Shown in pieces: positions 1-7,134 of a DNA stretch of 64,000 bases (position 1 is its first letter; each line of letters starts with the position of its first letter). Made by a program: the position numbers and the translations under genes. Below the pieces are notes generated by a model. It saw nothing but the letters and a program-made list of their open reading frames with translations, had not been told where the DNA came from and made no database searches. The DNA is taken from contig JARFUG010000008.1 in the NCBI GenBank assembly GCA_029289095.1, positions 1-64,000 on the forward strand, given 5' to 3'. Origin of the DNA: Desulfuromonadales bacterium. GTDB taxonomy: Bacteria; Desulfobacterota; Desulfuromonadia; Desulfuromonadales; JACZKF01.

Positions 1-2
1 GC

Positions 3-50
3 GATCCCAACCAGGGGCTCGCGGGCTTTTGCATTGACATGCCGGATTAG
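3..50 (+). CDS. C-terminal end of an unidentified gene (partial)
   Basis: One frame is open from the window edge to a TAG stop and reads ...NQGLAGFCIDMPD. A strong intrinsic terminator follows about 90 bases downstream, so this is plausibly the tail of a real gene. The piece is too short to assign a family, and chance readthrough is possible. Confidence 0.35.
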   Translation, partial: DPNQGLAGFCIDMPD

Positions 51-136
51 AAAAGTATATTGTGACCGCATTAAACTCCTTGGGGAAGGGCAGGGGGGAT
101 GCTTTTTTCACGGGCAGAGTTGAAAAGACCGATAAG

Positions 137-175
137 AAGCCGCCGGGGCCGTTGCAGAACGGTCCGGCGGCTTTT
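137..175 (+). terminator. Rho-independent terminator
   Basis: AAGCCGCCGG is followed by a short loop and then CCGGCGGCTTTT. The GC-rich stem ends in a T tract and probably terminates the gene that ends at base 50. The A-rich 5' side means it may also work from the other strand. Confidence 0.8.
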
Positions 176-282
176 GTGTTCTTGGGGTTCCGAAGCCGAG
201 TGCGTCATTTTGCCCCCGAAAATCGCATTTTAAGCCATTTTTTAGGGCCAGAATGTGGAGAATTCAATGTTGAATCAGGTAG

Positions 283-299
283 TTGGCTTGGTCCGACCC
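283..299 (+). repeat. TTGGTCCGACCC repeat, copy 1
   Basis: Reads TTGGCTTGGTCCGACCC. It is identical over 17 bp to the copy at 567, and its 12-bp core recurs inverted at 4734. Confidence 0.7.
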
Positions 300-336
300 A
301 CGGTATGAGCACCGCAGCTCCAGCACAGCGAATGCT

Positions 337-386
337 GACGCCGGGCGGTCAGGGGATGCGGCGGCCGCGTAAAGGTGCCCGGCGTC
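337..386. repeat. 10-bp inverted repeat with 30-base loop
   Basis: GACGCCGGGC (337-346) and GCCCGGCGTC (377-386) are perfect inverse complements. There is no T tract, so it is not a classical terminator. It may be part of the REP/transposon debris in this region. Confidence 0.5.
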
Positions 387-566
387 GTCTTAGGTGAAAA
401 TGGCCAATAGGGAAAAGGCCGCATAACATCTGTATCGACCGTAGCGCCCCACGCGGATTTCGTCAGGAAAAACACAGCAGCTATGGGGTCATTTCACCCC
501 TAAAAATTGGCCCATAGTTCTGAATAATGACCATTTTGGGGGTAATTGTCTTTAGATATCAATGGA

Positions 567-583
567 TTGGCTTGGTCCGACCC
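567..583 (+). repeat. TTGGTCCGACCC repeat, copy 2
   Basis: Reads TTGGCTTGGTCCGACCC and lies just upstream of the first island gene. With the inverted copy at 4734 it brackets the four-gene cluster. Confidence 0.7.
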
Positions 584-734
584 CGGGACCATTGGGGTAC
601 GAGGGAAAATCAGGGGGAGCGACAAGGGATCGGAGAGTTTTTCAGGGGGCACCGGGCGCTAAAATAGTTCAGCCGGTGTTCCCTACTTCGTCCGAATGGT
701 TTTTCTAAGCTCGTTAGCACACAAAGAACTGCGC

Positions 735-1154
735 ATGCGGAAGAATCACGAAACCCTTGGGTTAAGAATGGAACTCGCTGGCCTGATCATCCTTTTTGTT
801 GCTACGTTCTGGCAGGCTGAGTTTTCTGGCTGGTGGGATAACGAATTGCCGGAATGGCAGTATTTAATCCAAGAGGGAGTGAATCTTGAGGTCCTCGGCG
901 TATTGGCGCAAATCTCGTCATTAACAGCAATAGAAGAGCCCGAAGAGCGGAAGCAGAAAGCATACGAAACCAGTACGCGAGCGAAGCAAGCTATTTCCAA
1001 CGCGATTGAAATGAGGGATGAACGATGTAAAGCACGTAAAGCCCAAGCTTCGTTGTTCTCCACAATCAGTTTAGTCCTCGCGCTTACTGGCGCATTCCTG
1101 CTGATACTCGGCAAGTACATATCTGTTCGAGCTGCTAGTACAAGTGACAAATAG
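735..1154 (+). CDS. Small two-helix membrane protein of the defence cluster
   Basis: I do not recognise this protein of about 139 residues. It has a hydrophobic segment near the N-terminus (LAGLIILFVATFW), a charged and probably helical middle rich in Glu, Lys and Arg, and a second membrane segment near the C-terminus (SLVLALTGAFLLILG). That suggests a membrane protein with a cytoplasmic helical loop. The ATG at 735 was chosen because MRKNHETLG looks like a natural start. The ORF could begin at 696, and neither start has a clear ribosome binding site. It lies just upstream of a TIR-NTPase gene, separated by an attC-like palindrome. A role as a membrane partner or effector is only a guess from context. 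Confidence 0.6.
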   Translation: MRKNHETLGLRMELAGLIILFVATFWQAEFSGWWDNELPEWQYLIQEGVNLEVLGVLAQISSLTAIEEPEERKQKAYETSTRAKQAISNAIEMRDERCKARKAQASLFSTISLVLALTGAFLLILGKYISVRAASTSDK

Positions 1155-1155
1155 T

Positions 1156-1217
1156 GCTAACAAGGCTATCGCAGCGGATCGCAAAAACCCCGTGCTCGCT
1201 GAAGAGCAGCGTTATGC
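1156..1217 (+). repeat. attC-like site 1 (weak)
   Basis: GCTAACA just after the stop codon faces GTTATGC about 50 bases later, so TAAC pairs with GTTA. Inside, GCT pairs with AGC and CAGCG (1173-1176 region) pairs with CGCTG (1197-1201). The size and outer boxes fit an integron attC recombination site, but the inner pairing is poor. Its right end merges with the ribosome binding site of the next gene. Confidence 0.45.
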
Positions 1218-1228
1218 AGGAGAAACCA

Positions 1229-2698
1229 ATGAAGTATCCAGTAGAGGAAGTATTCCGAACGGAAGGGGTCCCCGAGTTCACCTTCGTGAAACCACCAAAC
1301 TACAACGAGATACTCGTCGACATACGGAATCCAGGCAAGCCCACGATCATTGAGGGCCAATCAGGCACTGGCAAGACAACCGTCGCGAAGAAGATCATCG
1401 AGCACGCCTTCCCGCACGGAGACTTCGGATACCTCTCTGCACGCACGGCCAGCGATATGGCACGCATCCTATCGATTGCCGACGGAACGCTTCAAGGTAA
1501 GTGGATAATCGATGATTTCCATAGGTTGGATTCTTCCGTGCAGGCCCGCATTGCCGATCTGGTGAAGGTTGCTGCCGAGAACTTTGACGCCTCCTTACAC
1601 CCAAAGTTGGTCCTCATCGGAATAAACAAGGTAGGAAGTGAACTCATCCTTCTCGTTCATGACATTGCCAAACGATGCGGCATACACAGGATACAGCCTG
1701 CAGACAAGGAAATCGCCCTTCGGATGATCAGCCGAGGAGAGGAGAAGCTGAACGTCCTTTTGGACGACAAGGACGCCATTTTCAACGAGACCAAGGGGGA
1801 CTACTGGCTGACGCAGTTGACGTGTCAGGCGATCTGCCTTAGCCACGACATCCTCGAGACCCAGGACTCCCAAAGAACACTCGCGTACCGACAAGATGAT
1901 GTCCGAGCTCGCATCGTCGCGAGACTCGACAACACGTACAGAGAACCAGTCAAGGAGTTTGCCCGCGGCAAGCGCTTCCGGCCCACGAACGACCCCTACT
2001 TCCGACTGCTTCGTTTGGTAGCGGCGCAGGGAAGTTCGATCGCAGATCTCAACGAGCTGGCAAACGCTCACCCCGACGTACGGGGAAGCATCAACAACAT
2101 CAAGGAGCGACGCATCACTATCGTATTGGAGTCGAAGCCCATCTGTGATCGGTTCTTCTACTACAATGCTGACACGAAGACATTCGCTATTGAGGACCCC
2201 GCATTCTTTTACTACTTGCAGCACCTCGACTGGGAGAGTATGCGAAAGGACTGTGGGTTCAGGAGCGATCCGCACACCTTTGATTGGGATTTTGCGATCT
2301 CGTTCGCCGGCGAAAATAGAGACCTTGCAAAGACGATCGTGGATCTGCTCGAAATTTTAGACTGCACCATCTTCTACGATCAGTACTACGAGGCGAATTA
2401 TCTCGGCACCGCTTGGTCTCAGCAGTTTAAGGAGATCTTCGGAACTAAGGCAAGGTATATTGTCTGTCTGCTCGACTTCCATCACGCAGAGAAGATTTGG
2501 CCGACGTTCGAGAGGGAGTGTTTCACGCCCCGAGTAGAGGATTCCGCTGTGATTCCAATCTATCTGGACGACACTCCTTTTGTAGGTATTCCCAAGGATC
2601 TAATAGGAATTGACTTCAAGGGATGCGATCCGAGCAACACTGACCTTGTGACAGACAAAATCGTCTACAAGCTCGAAGAGAAACTCAGGAGTGTATAA
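1229..2698 (+). CDS. P-loop NTPase with C-terminal TIR domain (probable antiphage protein)
   Basis: A protein of 489 residues. The N-terminus carries GVPEFTFVKP, then a Walker A motif GQSGTGKTT (about residues 43-51) and a Walker B-like segment WIIDDFHRL (about 92-100), so it is an AAA/STAND-type NTPase. The C-terminal 138 residues (about 352-489) form a TIR domain beginning DWDFAISFAGENRDLA. A Glu in WPTFEREC sits where bacterial TIR NADases keep their catalytic glutamate. Bacterial TIR domains often deplete NAD or make cyclic ADP-ribose signals during phage attack; that role is inferred here. The start at 1229 is preferred over the GTG at 1154 because AGGAG lies 6 bases upstream. The stop codon TAA falls inside the attC-like box that follows. 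Confidence 0.85.
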   Translation: MKYPVEEVFRTEGVPEFTFVKPPNYNEILVDIRNPGKPTIIEGQSGTGKTTVAKKIIEHAFPHGDFGYLSARTASDMARILSIADGTLQGKWIIDDFHRLDSSVQARIADLVKVAAENFDASLHPKLVLIGINKVGSELILLVHDIAKRCGIHRIQPADKEIALRMISRGEEKLNVLLDDKDAIFNETKGDYWLTQLTCQAICLSHDILETQDSQRTLAYRQDDVRARIVARLDNTYREPVKEFARGKRFRPTNDPYFRLLRLVAAQGSSIADLNELANAHPDVRGSINNIKERRITIVLESKPICDRFFYYNADTKTFAIEDPAFFYYLQHLDWESMRKDCGFRSDPHTFDWDFAISFAGENRDLAKTIVDLLEILDCTIFYDQYYEANYLGTAWSQQFKEIFGTKARYIVCLLDFHHAEKIWPTFERECFTPRVEDSAVIPIYLDDTPFVGIPKDLIGIDFKGCDPSNTDLVTDKIVYKLEEKLRSV

Positions 2699-2750
2699 CA
2701 AGCCGGATGCACGCGACGGCTTTTCAGCAGCGTGTTCCGCAACGTTATGC
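2694..2750 (+). repeat. attC-like site 2 (good imperfect palindrome)
   Basis: The arms pair as ATAAC/GTTAT, then GCCGGA/TCCGC with one bulged C, then CACGC/GCGTG around a 15-base loop. The right box is GTTATGC. The mix of outer boxes, inner boxes and an unpaired bulge in about 57 bp is the layout of integron attC sites. The stop codon of the TIR gene lies inside the left box, as is common for gene cassettes. No integrase gene is in the window. Confidence 0.7.
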
Positions 2751-2766
2751 TTGAAAGGGTGATCAA

Positions 2767-3867
2767 ATGGTCTCTGATGAATATGAATCGGGCGAGGAAC
2801 AGAAGTCCATAGACCTGAAAAAGCTTGCTCGAATCGAAAAGGAAAAGAAAGAGCTTCTTGCATCCCTCGCTGGTGGCAATTTCTCAACTCAAAAAGCGAA
2901 GGTCGCCGCGATTCTAAACCTTTTCCCGGATTCTCGTAACAGTGACATCAAATTGGCACTGAAGTATTGGGAGACATTTCAGCCCGACATCTACAATCCA
3001 TCGGGAATTCTTCCTAAAGACCTATTTAAGTTGGAGCGCCTTCACTACATCGTACGCGCACGGGCAAAAATACAAAACGAATACGGCCTATTTCAGGCTG
3101 ATGAGAAGATTAAACATCATCGGAAGAAACAAGAAGAAGTGATGCATGAATCGGTTCTCGAGGATGTCGCACCAAAAAGAGTAATTCATGTATTTGCCGA
3201 CGAGACAGGCAAAACTCACGATTTTGTGATTGTTGCCGCTGTTTGGGTACTTAGTGGTAGAGCAGTATTCAAGGTCACCCAGGCTATAAATGAATGGAAA
3301 GAGACTTCCGCATGGGCAGGTAGAGAGATCCATTTTGCAAAATTTGGAAAAATGGATTTCGATACGCTCAGGGACTATCTTGGCGTGATTCAACAGAATA
3401 GAGAGTTTCTTAGCTTTAAAGTAATCGCAGTGCAGAAATCAAGAACGAAACGAAAAATAGAAGAGGTTATAGAGAAGCTTCACGAGCATATGTTGGTCCG
3501 CGGTGCTGAACATGAAATTGAGCAGGGCAGAGTCGACTTGCCTAGGGAAATAGGAGTGACAATAGACGAGGAACAATCTCTTGACCCATTTATCCTTTCA
3601 GAAATGACGCGAAGAGTCGCTGCGGATTTCGCCCAGCATTATAAAGATCAATTACAAATTGAAAGTATACAAACTGTATCATCTAGGAGCAGCGCACTCG
3701 TTCAACTAGCAGATTTAGTTGCAGGTGCGGTGAATCGTCGTCTGAACCACGTCGGAGCCAAAAATTATAAAGACGAAATGGCTGACTGGATCGTGCACAC
3801 GCTTGACCTCGCTCTTGGGGAAGAAGGTGTGCCAGGACTTGATGTGTCAGCGCTTTTTCGAGTATAG
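2767..3867 (+). CDS. DUF3800-family protein
   Basis: A protein of 366 residues. The first 130 or so are charged and probably helical, with Lys/Glu-rich stretches. The core begins VIHVFADETGK (Asp about 145) and ends with LVQLADLVAGAVNRRL (about 312-327). Both are hallmarks of DUF3800, a presumed RNase H-like fold with acidic catalytic residues that is often found in defence islands. The biochemical activity is not established from sequence. The start ATG follows AAAGGGTGATCAA. The gene lies between two attC-like boundaries, and its TAG stop is followed at once by GCATAACA. Base composition is clearly more AT-rich than in the housekeeping genes, suggesting recent acquisition. Confidence 0.8.
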   Translation: MVSDEYESGEEQKSIDLKKLARIEKEKKELLASLAGGNFSTQKAKVAAILNLFPDSRNSDIKLALKYWETFQPDIYNPSGILPKDLFKLERLHYIVRARAKIQNEYGLFQADEKIKHHRKKQEEVMHESVLEDVAPKRVIHVFADETGKTHDFVIVAAVWVLSGRAVFKVTQAINEWKETSAWAGREIHFAKFGKMDFDTLRDYLGVIQQNREFLSFKVIAVQKSRTKRKIEEVIEKLHEHMLVRGAEHEIEQGRVDLPREIGVTIDEEQSLDPFILSEMTRRVAADFAQHYKDQLQIESIQTVSSRSSALVQLADLVAGAVNRRLNHVGAKNYKDEMADWIVHTLDLALGEEGVPGLDVSALFRV

Positions 3868-3900
3868 GCATAACAAACCCATCCACTCGGGCGGAAGAAA
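3868..3900 (+). repeat. Partial attC-like boundary (left box only)
   Basis: GCATAACAAA follows the DUF3800 stop directly and matches the left box of the site at 2694. I do not find the matching GTTATGC before the next gene, so this would be a half or decayed site. Confidence 0.3.
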
Positions 3901-3919
3901 GCCATTAAGAGGAGATTGA

Positions 3920-4654
3920 ATGGGATTCACACCTCAAATTAAAGAGGATGCACTGGTCGCATCAGGGCGGCATTGCTGCATCTGCCACAGATTTTGCGGA
4001 ACGAAAATAGAAGTTCACCATATCGTGACGAAAAGAGATGGGGGTGAAGATTCTTTTGAAAATGCTATCCCTCTTTGTTTCGACTGCCACGCTGACATGC
4101 GTTCATATGATCACAGCCACCCGAAGGGCTGCAAATACACTATTAAAGAGCTAAAAAGGCACAGAGATAACTGGTACCAGAAGGTGGCCGGGAATGTGGG
4201 AACGGCTAACCGCGAAGAGGTTGTTGAGACGGATAAGAAGGTATATCGAACGTTACTGAAATTTTTGCCGTGGAATGGGACCATACAATTTCTGAGAGAC
4301 AACAATTTTGCTGGTGCCTCATTTGAAAGAAGCGAAACGAAGGATTTGTCAAAATATTGGGAGCAATGCCAAAACCCTCTATTTGAATTTATCGACCCTG
4401 ATTTAGAGGGGTTGCGCGCCGATTTGACTGAAAAAATCAGAGTAATGAAAAAGGCAATTGCCCTAGAAACATTTCCTGCCCATATAAACGGTTGCAATTC
4501 GGTGCCGGCTGAATGGGAGTTTGAGCAACCAGAGCGGTTCCGCCGTGCTGTCGAGGCCCTCCATAGAAGTGCAGATGATGTTTGTGAAGCTTATGACTCC
4601 TTGGTAAGGACGGCCACACGCAAGCTGGGTATTTTACCAGATGATATGGCATAA
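3920..4654 (+). CDS. HNH endonuclease domain protein
   Basis: A protein of 244 residues. The N-terminal third is a zinc-supported HNH nuclease: CCIC at about 19-22, EVHHIV with the HH pair at 33-34, Asn about 48, then CFDCH (53-57). The remaining 170 residues match no family I know and may be a specificity or partner domain. AAGAGGAG lies 5-6 bases before the ATG. The stop TAA sits inside GCATAAC, the same boundary motif that ends its neighbours. Together with the TIR-NTPase and DUF3800 genes it suggests a defence function, but whether the genes act as one system or as separate cassettes cannot be told from sequence. Confidence 0.85.
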   Translation: MGFTPQIKEDALVASGRHCCICHRFCGTKIEVHHIVTKRDGGEDSFENAIPLCFDCHADMRSYDHSHPKGCKYTIKELKRHRDNWYQKVAGNVGTANREEVVETDKKVYRTLLKFLPWNGTIQFLRDNNFAGASFERSETKDLSKYWEQCQNPLFEFIDPDLEGLRADLTEKIRVMKKAIALETFPAHINGCNSVPAEWEFEQPERFRRAVEALHRSADDVCEAYDSLVRTATRKLGILPDDMA

Positions 4655-4854
4655 CCCTAATAACCAAAAGGGGACGGATTTATTTTCCGGGCAAGGATAA
4701 GAACTGATCGGGTTAGCCCCCCCCGCCCCCCCCGGGTCGGACCAACTCAAGTGGCTAGAACTAAAAGGAAATGTCCTAAAATCACCCCTTGAGACAGGCT
4801 GTAGGCCGATTTTTGGGGGTAAAATCAGCCACCCCAGGGACAAACATTTTGGCA
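4655..4854. other. Right boundary of the accessory island
   Basis: Contains AAAAGGGGACGGATTTATTTT, a motif type commonly seen beside REP-associated transposase genes (from memory). It is followed by two long C runs split by one G, the inverted GGGTCGGACCAA copy (4734-4745), and TTTTTGGGGGTAAAA, which echoes the left boundary. No gene seen. Confidence 0.55.
4734..4745 (-). repeat. TTGGTCCGACCC repeat, inverted copy 3
   Basis: GGGTCGGACCAA is the inverse complement of the core of the copies at 283 and 567. Confidence 0.65.
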
Positions 4855-5583
4855 ATGGAATACTTCTACGAACTCTTCAAAGGTCTGCCTCGGCAGGGCC
4901 CGGGTTGCAGGGAGGCCACCCTCAGAGCCCTCGGTCTGCTGAAGGATTTGCCGTCACATCCCAGAGTGCTGGATATCGGCTGCGGAAGCGGTATGCAGAC
5001 GCAGATCCTCGCACAGGAGCTGAAGACGAAAATCCTGGCGATTGACAACTACCGGCCACTGCTGGACTCCCTGGACCGGGCCGCCGCACGGAAGGGCCTG
5101 GACATCGAGACGCGCGAGCTCTCCATGATCGACATGCCCTTTGACGAAGAGAGCTTCGATCTGCTCTGGGCCGAGGGCTCGATCTTCATCATCGGACTTG
5201 AGCGCGGTCTGAAGGACTTCAGGACCTTTCTCAAGCCAGGGGGCTATCTGGCTTTCACCGAGATGTGCTGGTTCGTGAGCGAGCCACCGGCCGAGGCCAA
5301 GGCCTACTTCGACAACGTCTACCCGGACATGAGAACTGCGGACGAAGTGCGCCGGCTGGCCGCCAGCGGCTACCGGGTGATCGGAAACTTCAATCTTCCC
5401 GAAAGCGCATGGTGGGACGATTACTACACACCGATGCTCGAGCGCCTCAAGGAACTGAGGATAAAAAACGCCGGTGCAGCCGAAGCAGAAGTGGTCTACG
5501 CCGAGTGCGAGGCCGAGATCGAGATGTTCCGGCGGCATTCGAAAAGCTACGGCTACGTGTTCTTCGTGTTGCAGAAACTCTGA
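4855..5583 (+). CDS. Class I SAM-dependent methyltransferase
   Basis: A protein of 242 residues. The SAM-binding motif I VLDIGCGSGMQT lies at about residues 38-49. Acidic motif II is at AIDNY and the post-II loop contains WAEGSIFI. The fold resembles small-molecule methyltransferases of the UbiE/SmtA type; the substrate is unknown. The ATG at 4855 (MEYFYELFKGLP) is chosen over the longer ORF from 4789 because the upstream part is island-boundary repeat sequence. No clear ribosome binding site is seen. Codon use returns to high GC here, so this is probably the first core gene to the right of the accessory island. Confidence 0.8.
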   Translation: MEYFYELFKGLPRQGPGCREATLRALGLLKDLPSHPRVLDIGCGSGMQTQILAQELKTKILAIDNYRPLLDSLDRAAARKGLDIETRELSMIDMPFDEESFDLLWAEGSIFIIGLERGLKDFRTFLKPGGYLAFTEMCWFVSEPPAEAKAYFDNVYPDMRTADEVRRLAASGYRVIGNFNLPESAWWDDYYTPMLERLKELRIKNAGAAEAEVVYAECEAEIEMFRRHSKSYGYVFFVLQKL

Positions 5584-5615
5584 TCCCGGGGCGCACCGAC
5601 CCTTGGCTCCTGGTG

Positions 5616-5725
5616 TTATTTCCCTCGCCGCTGAAGCGCCTCGAAGCTCAGGAGTGAAACCACGGCCAGACTGAAGGGGAGCAGAAAGAAGATCCCCCGG
5701 TAGACCAGCAGGGCGCCGAACAGGG
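5616..5725. repeat. 110-bp direct repeat, copy A (truncated gene end)
   Basis: Identical base for base to 7656-7765, exactly 2,040 bp away. The repeat begins at the stop codon of the membrane-protein gene at 7656 (minus strand) and covers its last 36 or so codons. This copy has no gene body and is therefore a 3'-end remnant. Confidence 0.95.
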
Positions 5726-5780
5726 AAGAACTCCCGGTGTCAGGCTTGACATTCAGACATCCTGTCACTAATCTCCTCCC

Positions 5781-5885
5781 ATGCCCCGCTAACCTCGCCT
5801 CCATTACCCTGGTGCTGTCTACCACGTGATGCTTCGTGGCAACGCTGGCGATCCGATCTTTTCAAAAATTAGACGACAATTGTAA
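5781..5885 (+). pseudogene. Remnant of a REP-associated tyrosine transposase (RAYT/TnpA_REP)
   Basis: Translation gives MPR, an in-frame stop, then PRLHYPGAVYHVMLRGNAG. This is the characteristic N-terminus of Y1/HUH transposases linked to REP elements (PGA.YHV..RGN). The frame ends after about 35 codons, so the HUH and catalytic tyrosine parts are missing. It abuts copy A of the 110-bp repeat and probably marks an old insertion. Confidence 0.8.
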
Positions 5886-5892
5886 TTACAGG

Positions 5893-6891
5893 CTACCCTT
5901 TCGGGGACAGATCGGTTATGCGCAGATAGACCATAGTCTGATTAAGCAACTGGTAAGCGATTTCTCCAAAAGTGGCCGGTCCGGTTAGTCCGATCTGTTT
6001 GCCTTCAAGTTCGCAGTAGAGATAGTTCAGGATGCAGTTGCAGGAGAAGAGGATCTGCTCCTGCGAGTCCTTCGGCATCAGGGTGGCAAAACGTTCTGCC
6101 GCATCAACGACCGGCTTGGCATGCCGGTAGCGTAAGCCGCTGAAGACCGGCGCATAGAAACTGACCTCCTGCACCCGCTCCTCCCCCTCCTGAAAACTGG
6201 TGTTAATCATCGCTCCACAATAATCGGCCACCAGGGGAAGTCGCTTGTCCAGACGTTTTTCATAAAGGTATTCGCCAAAGTTTTTCTTCTGGCCGTTGAT
6301 ATACGCCTCGCTGGTGCTGAAACAATCAGCCCCGAAGGTGATGTTGTCCCCATCCCCCTGTTCGAAGATGTTGACGATGCCGACCTCGGCGGTTTTGTTC
6401 CTGGGGAGAGCGACATGCATGACCACCGCCCCTTCCTCACAGGTGTGCGCACCGGAGCCACTGAAGACCTTGGCCGTCGAGCGACCGAGATCATTGAGAT
6501 GGACACCGGAAATCCAGCCGATCAGGGGGTGGATGGCGAACCCCTGGTAGTTGGGGGCATTCAGGGCAAATGAATAATGCGTTTGGCTGAGCGCCGGTAT
6601 AATGATGACGCTGAATCCGTGTTCAGGGGTATCTGAGTAGACCCTGGAGATACTCTCTTCGTCGTAGGTACGGATATCGACCCCGGTGACGAATGGCGGC
6701 AATTCCGTGACGTGGATCCGGTCACGCGCGCAGACGCCCCCCTCGGCGGTCATGAAGTACGGGATCGTCCCCCCGATCCACTCTCCAGGTGGCAACTGCC
6801 GCAATATCGCCTCGTCCCCCGCCAGGAGCAGCCTGCGGCCCTGTGTGATCTGCTGCTTGACATCCTCCAGGCTGTACATGATCTGTCCCAT
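5893..6891 (-). CDS. Conserved hypothetical protein (332 residues)
   Basis: I do not recognise a characterised function. The protein has no signal peptide or membrane segment. The N-terminal part reads LEDVKQQITQGRRLLLAGDE and WIGGTIPYFM, and there are several Cys residues near the C-terminus (CNCILNYLYC). I have a vague, unverified memory of a DUF (DUF6976) with similar N-terminal motifs. It follows a 77-residue gene by only 9 bases, so the two are likely co-transcribed and may work together. Both lie inside the segment bounded by the two copies of the 110-bp repeat. Confidence 0.7.
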   Translation of the reverse strand: MGQIMYSLEDVKQQITQGRRLLLAGDEAILRQLPPGEWIGGTIPYFMTAEGGVCARDRIHVTELPPFVTGVDIRTYDEESISRVYSDTPEHGFSVIIIPALSQTHYSFALNAPNYQGFAIHPLIGWISGVHLNDLGRSTAKVFSGSGAHTCEEGAVVMHVALPRNKTAEVGIVNIFEQGDGDNITFGADCFSTSEAYINGQKKNFGEYLYEKRLDKRLPLVADYCGAMINTSFQEGEERVQEVSFYAPVFSGLRYRHAKPVVDAAERFATLMPKDSQEQILFSCNCILNYLYCELEGKQIGLTGPATFGEIAYQLLNQTMVYLRITDLSPKG

Positions 6892-6900
6892 GGTTTGCTC

Positions 6901-7134
6901 CTAACCGAAGATTTTTTTCAGATCCCTCTGCACCTTGGGCAGATCTGCATTCTGGACAAAGATTTCCCTGAGTTCGTGCACATACGTCCAGAGATGAGCC
7001 ATCGACTGGTCACTGGCCAACTTCCTGGAGATGGTGCCGACAATGATTTTTGCAGCCAGAAAGTCGAACTCGGGCTTCAGCCTGCCTGTAGCGATATCAC
7101 TCCACACCGGATGGGTGGCGGGCGGAACATCCAT
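6901..7134 (-). CDS. Small hypothetical protein, first gene of a two-gene operon
   Basis: 77 residues, beginning MDVPPATHPVW and ending LPKVQRDLKKIFG. It looks soluble and mostly helical. AAGGAG lies about 7 bases before its ATG on the minus strand, supporting real translation. Function unknown. The 9-base gap to the 332-residue gene downstream suggests an operon. Confidence 0.65.
   Translation of the reverse strand: MDVPPATHPVWSDIATGRLKPEFDFLAAKIIVGTISRKLASDQSMAHLWTYVHELREIFVQNADLPKVQRDLKKIFG

Larger units (their letters stand above)
176..695. other. Gene-poor region with mobile-element-like repeats
   Basis: I see no convincing gene here; ORFs 62-397 and 275-475 look like noise. The stretch holds two 17-bp direct copies of TTGGCTTGGTCCGACCC (283-299, 567-583), an inverted pair GACGCCGGGC/GCCCGGCGTC (337-346, 377-386), and a CCATTTTGGGGGTAA motif around 531-545 whose near inverse ACCCCTAAAAATTGG lies about 40 bases upstream. 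TTTTGGGGGTAA recurs near 4812, on the other side of the defence cassette cluster. This fits left-boundary debris of a mobile unit. Confidence 0.5.

Noticed and set aside
657-719. Possible attC-like site before the first island gene (GCTAA...TTAGC)
   Set aside because: The outer pairs exist but the inner boxes do not pair and the left box lacks AAC, so I could not support it.
1154-1228. Longer N-terminus for the TIR-NTPase from GTG 1154
   Set aside because: The added 25 residues translate the attC-like spacer; the ATG at 1229 has a well-placed AGGAG.
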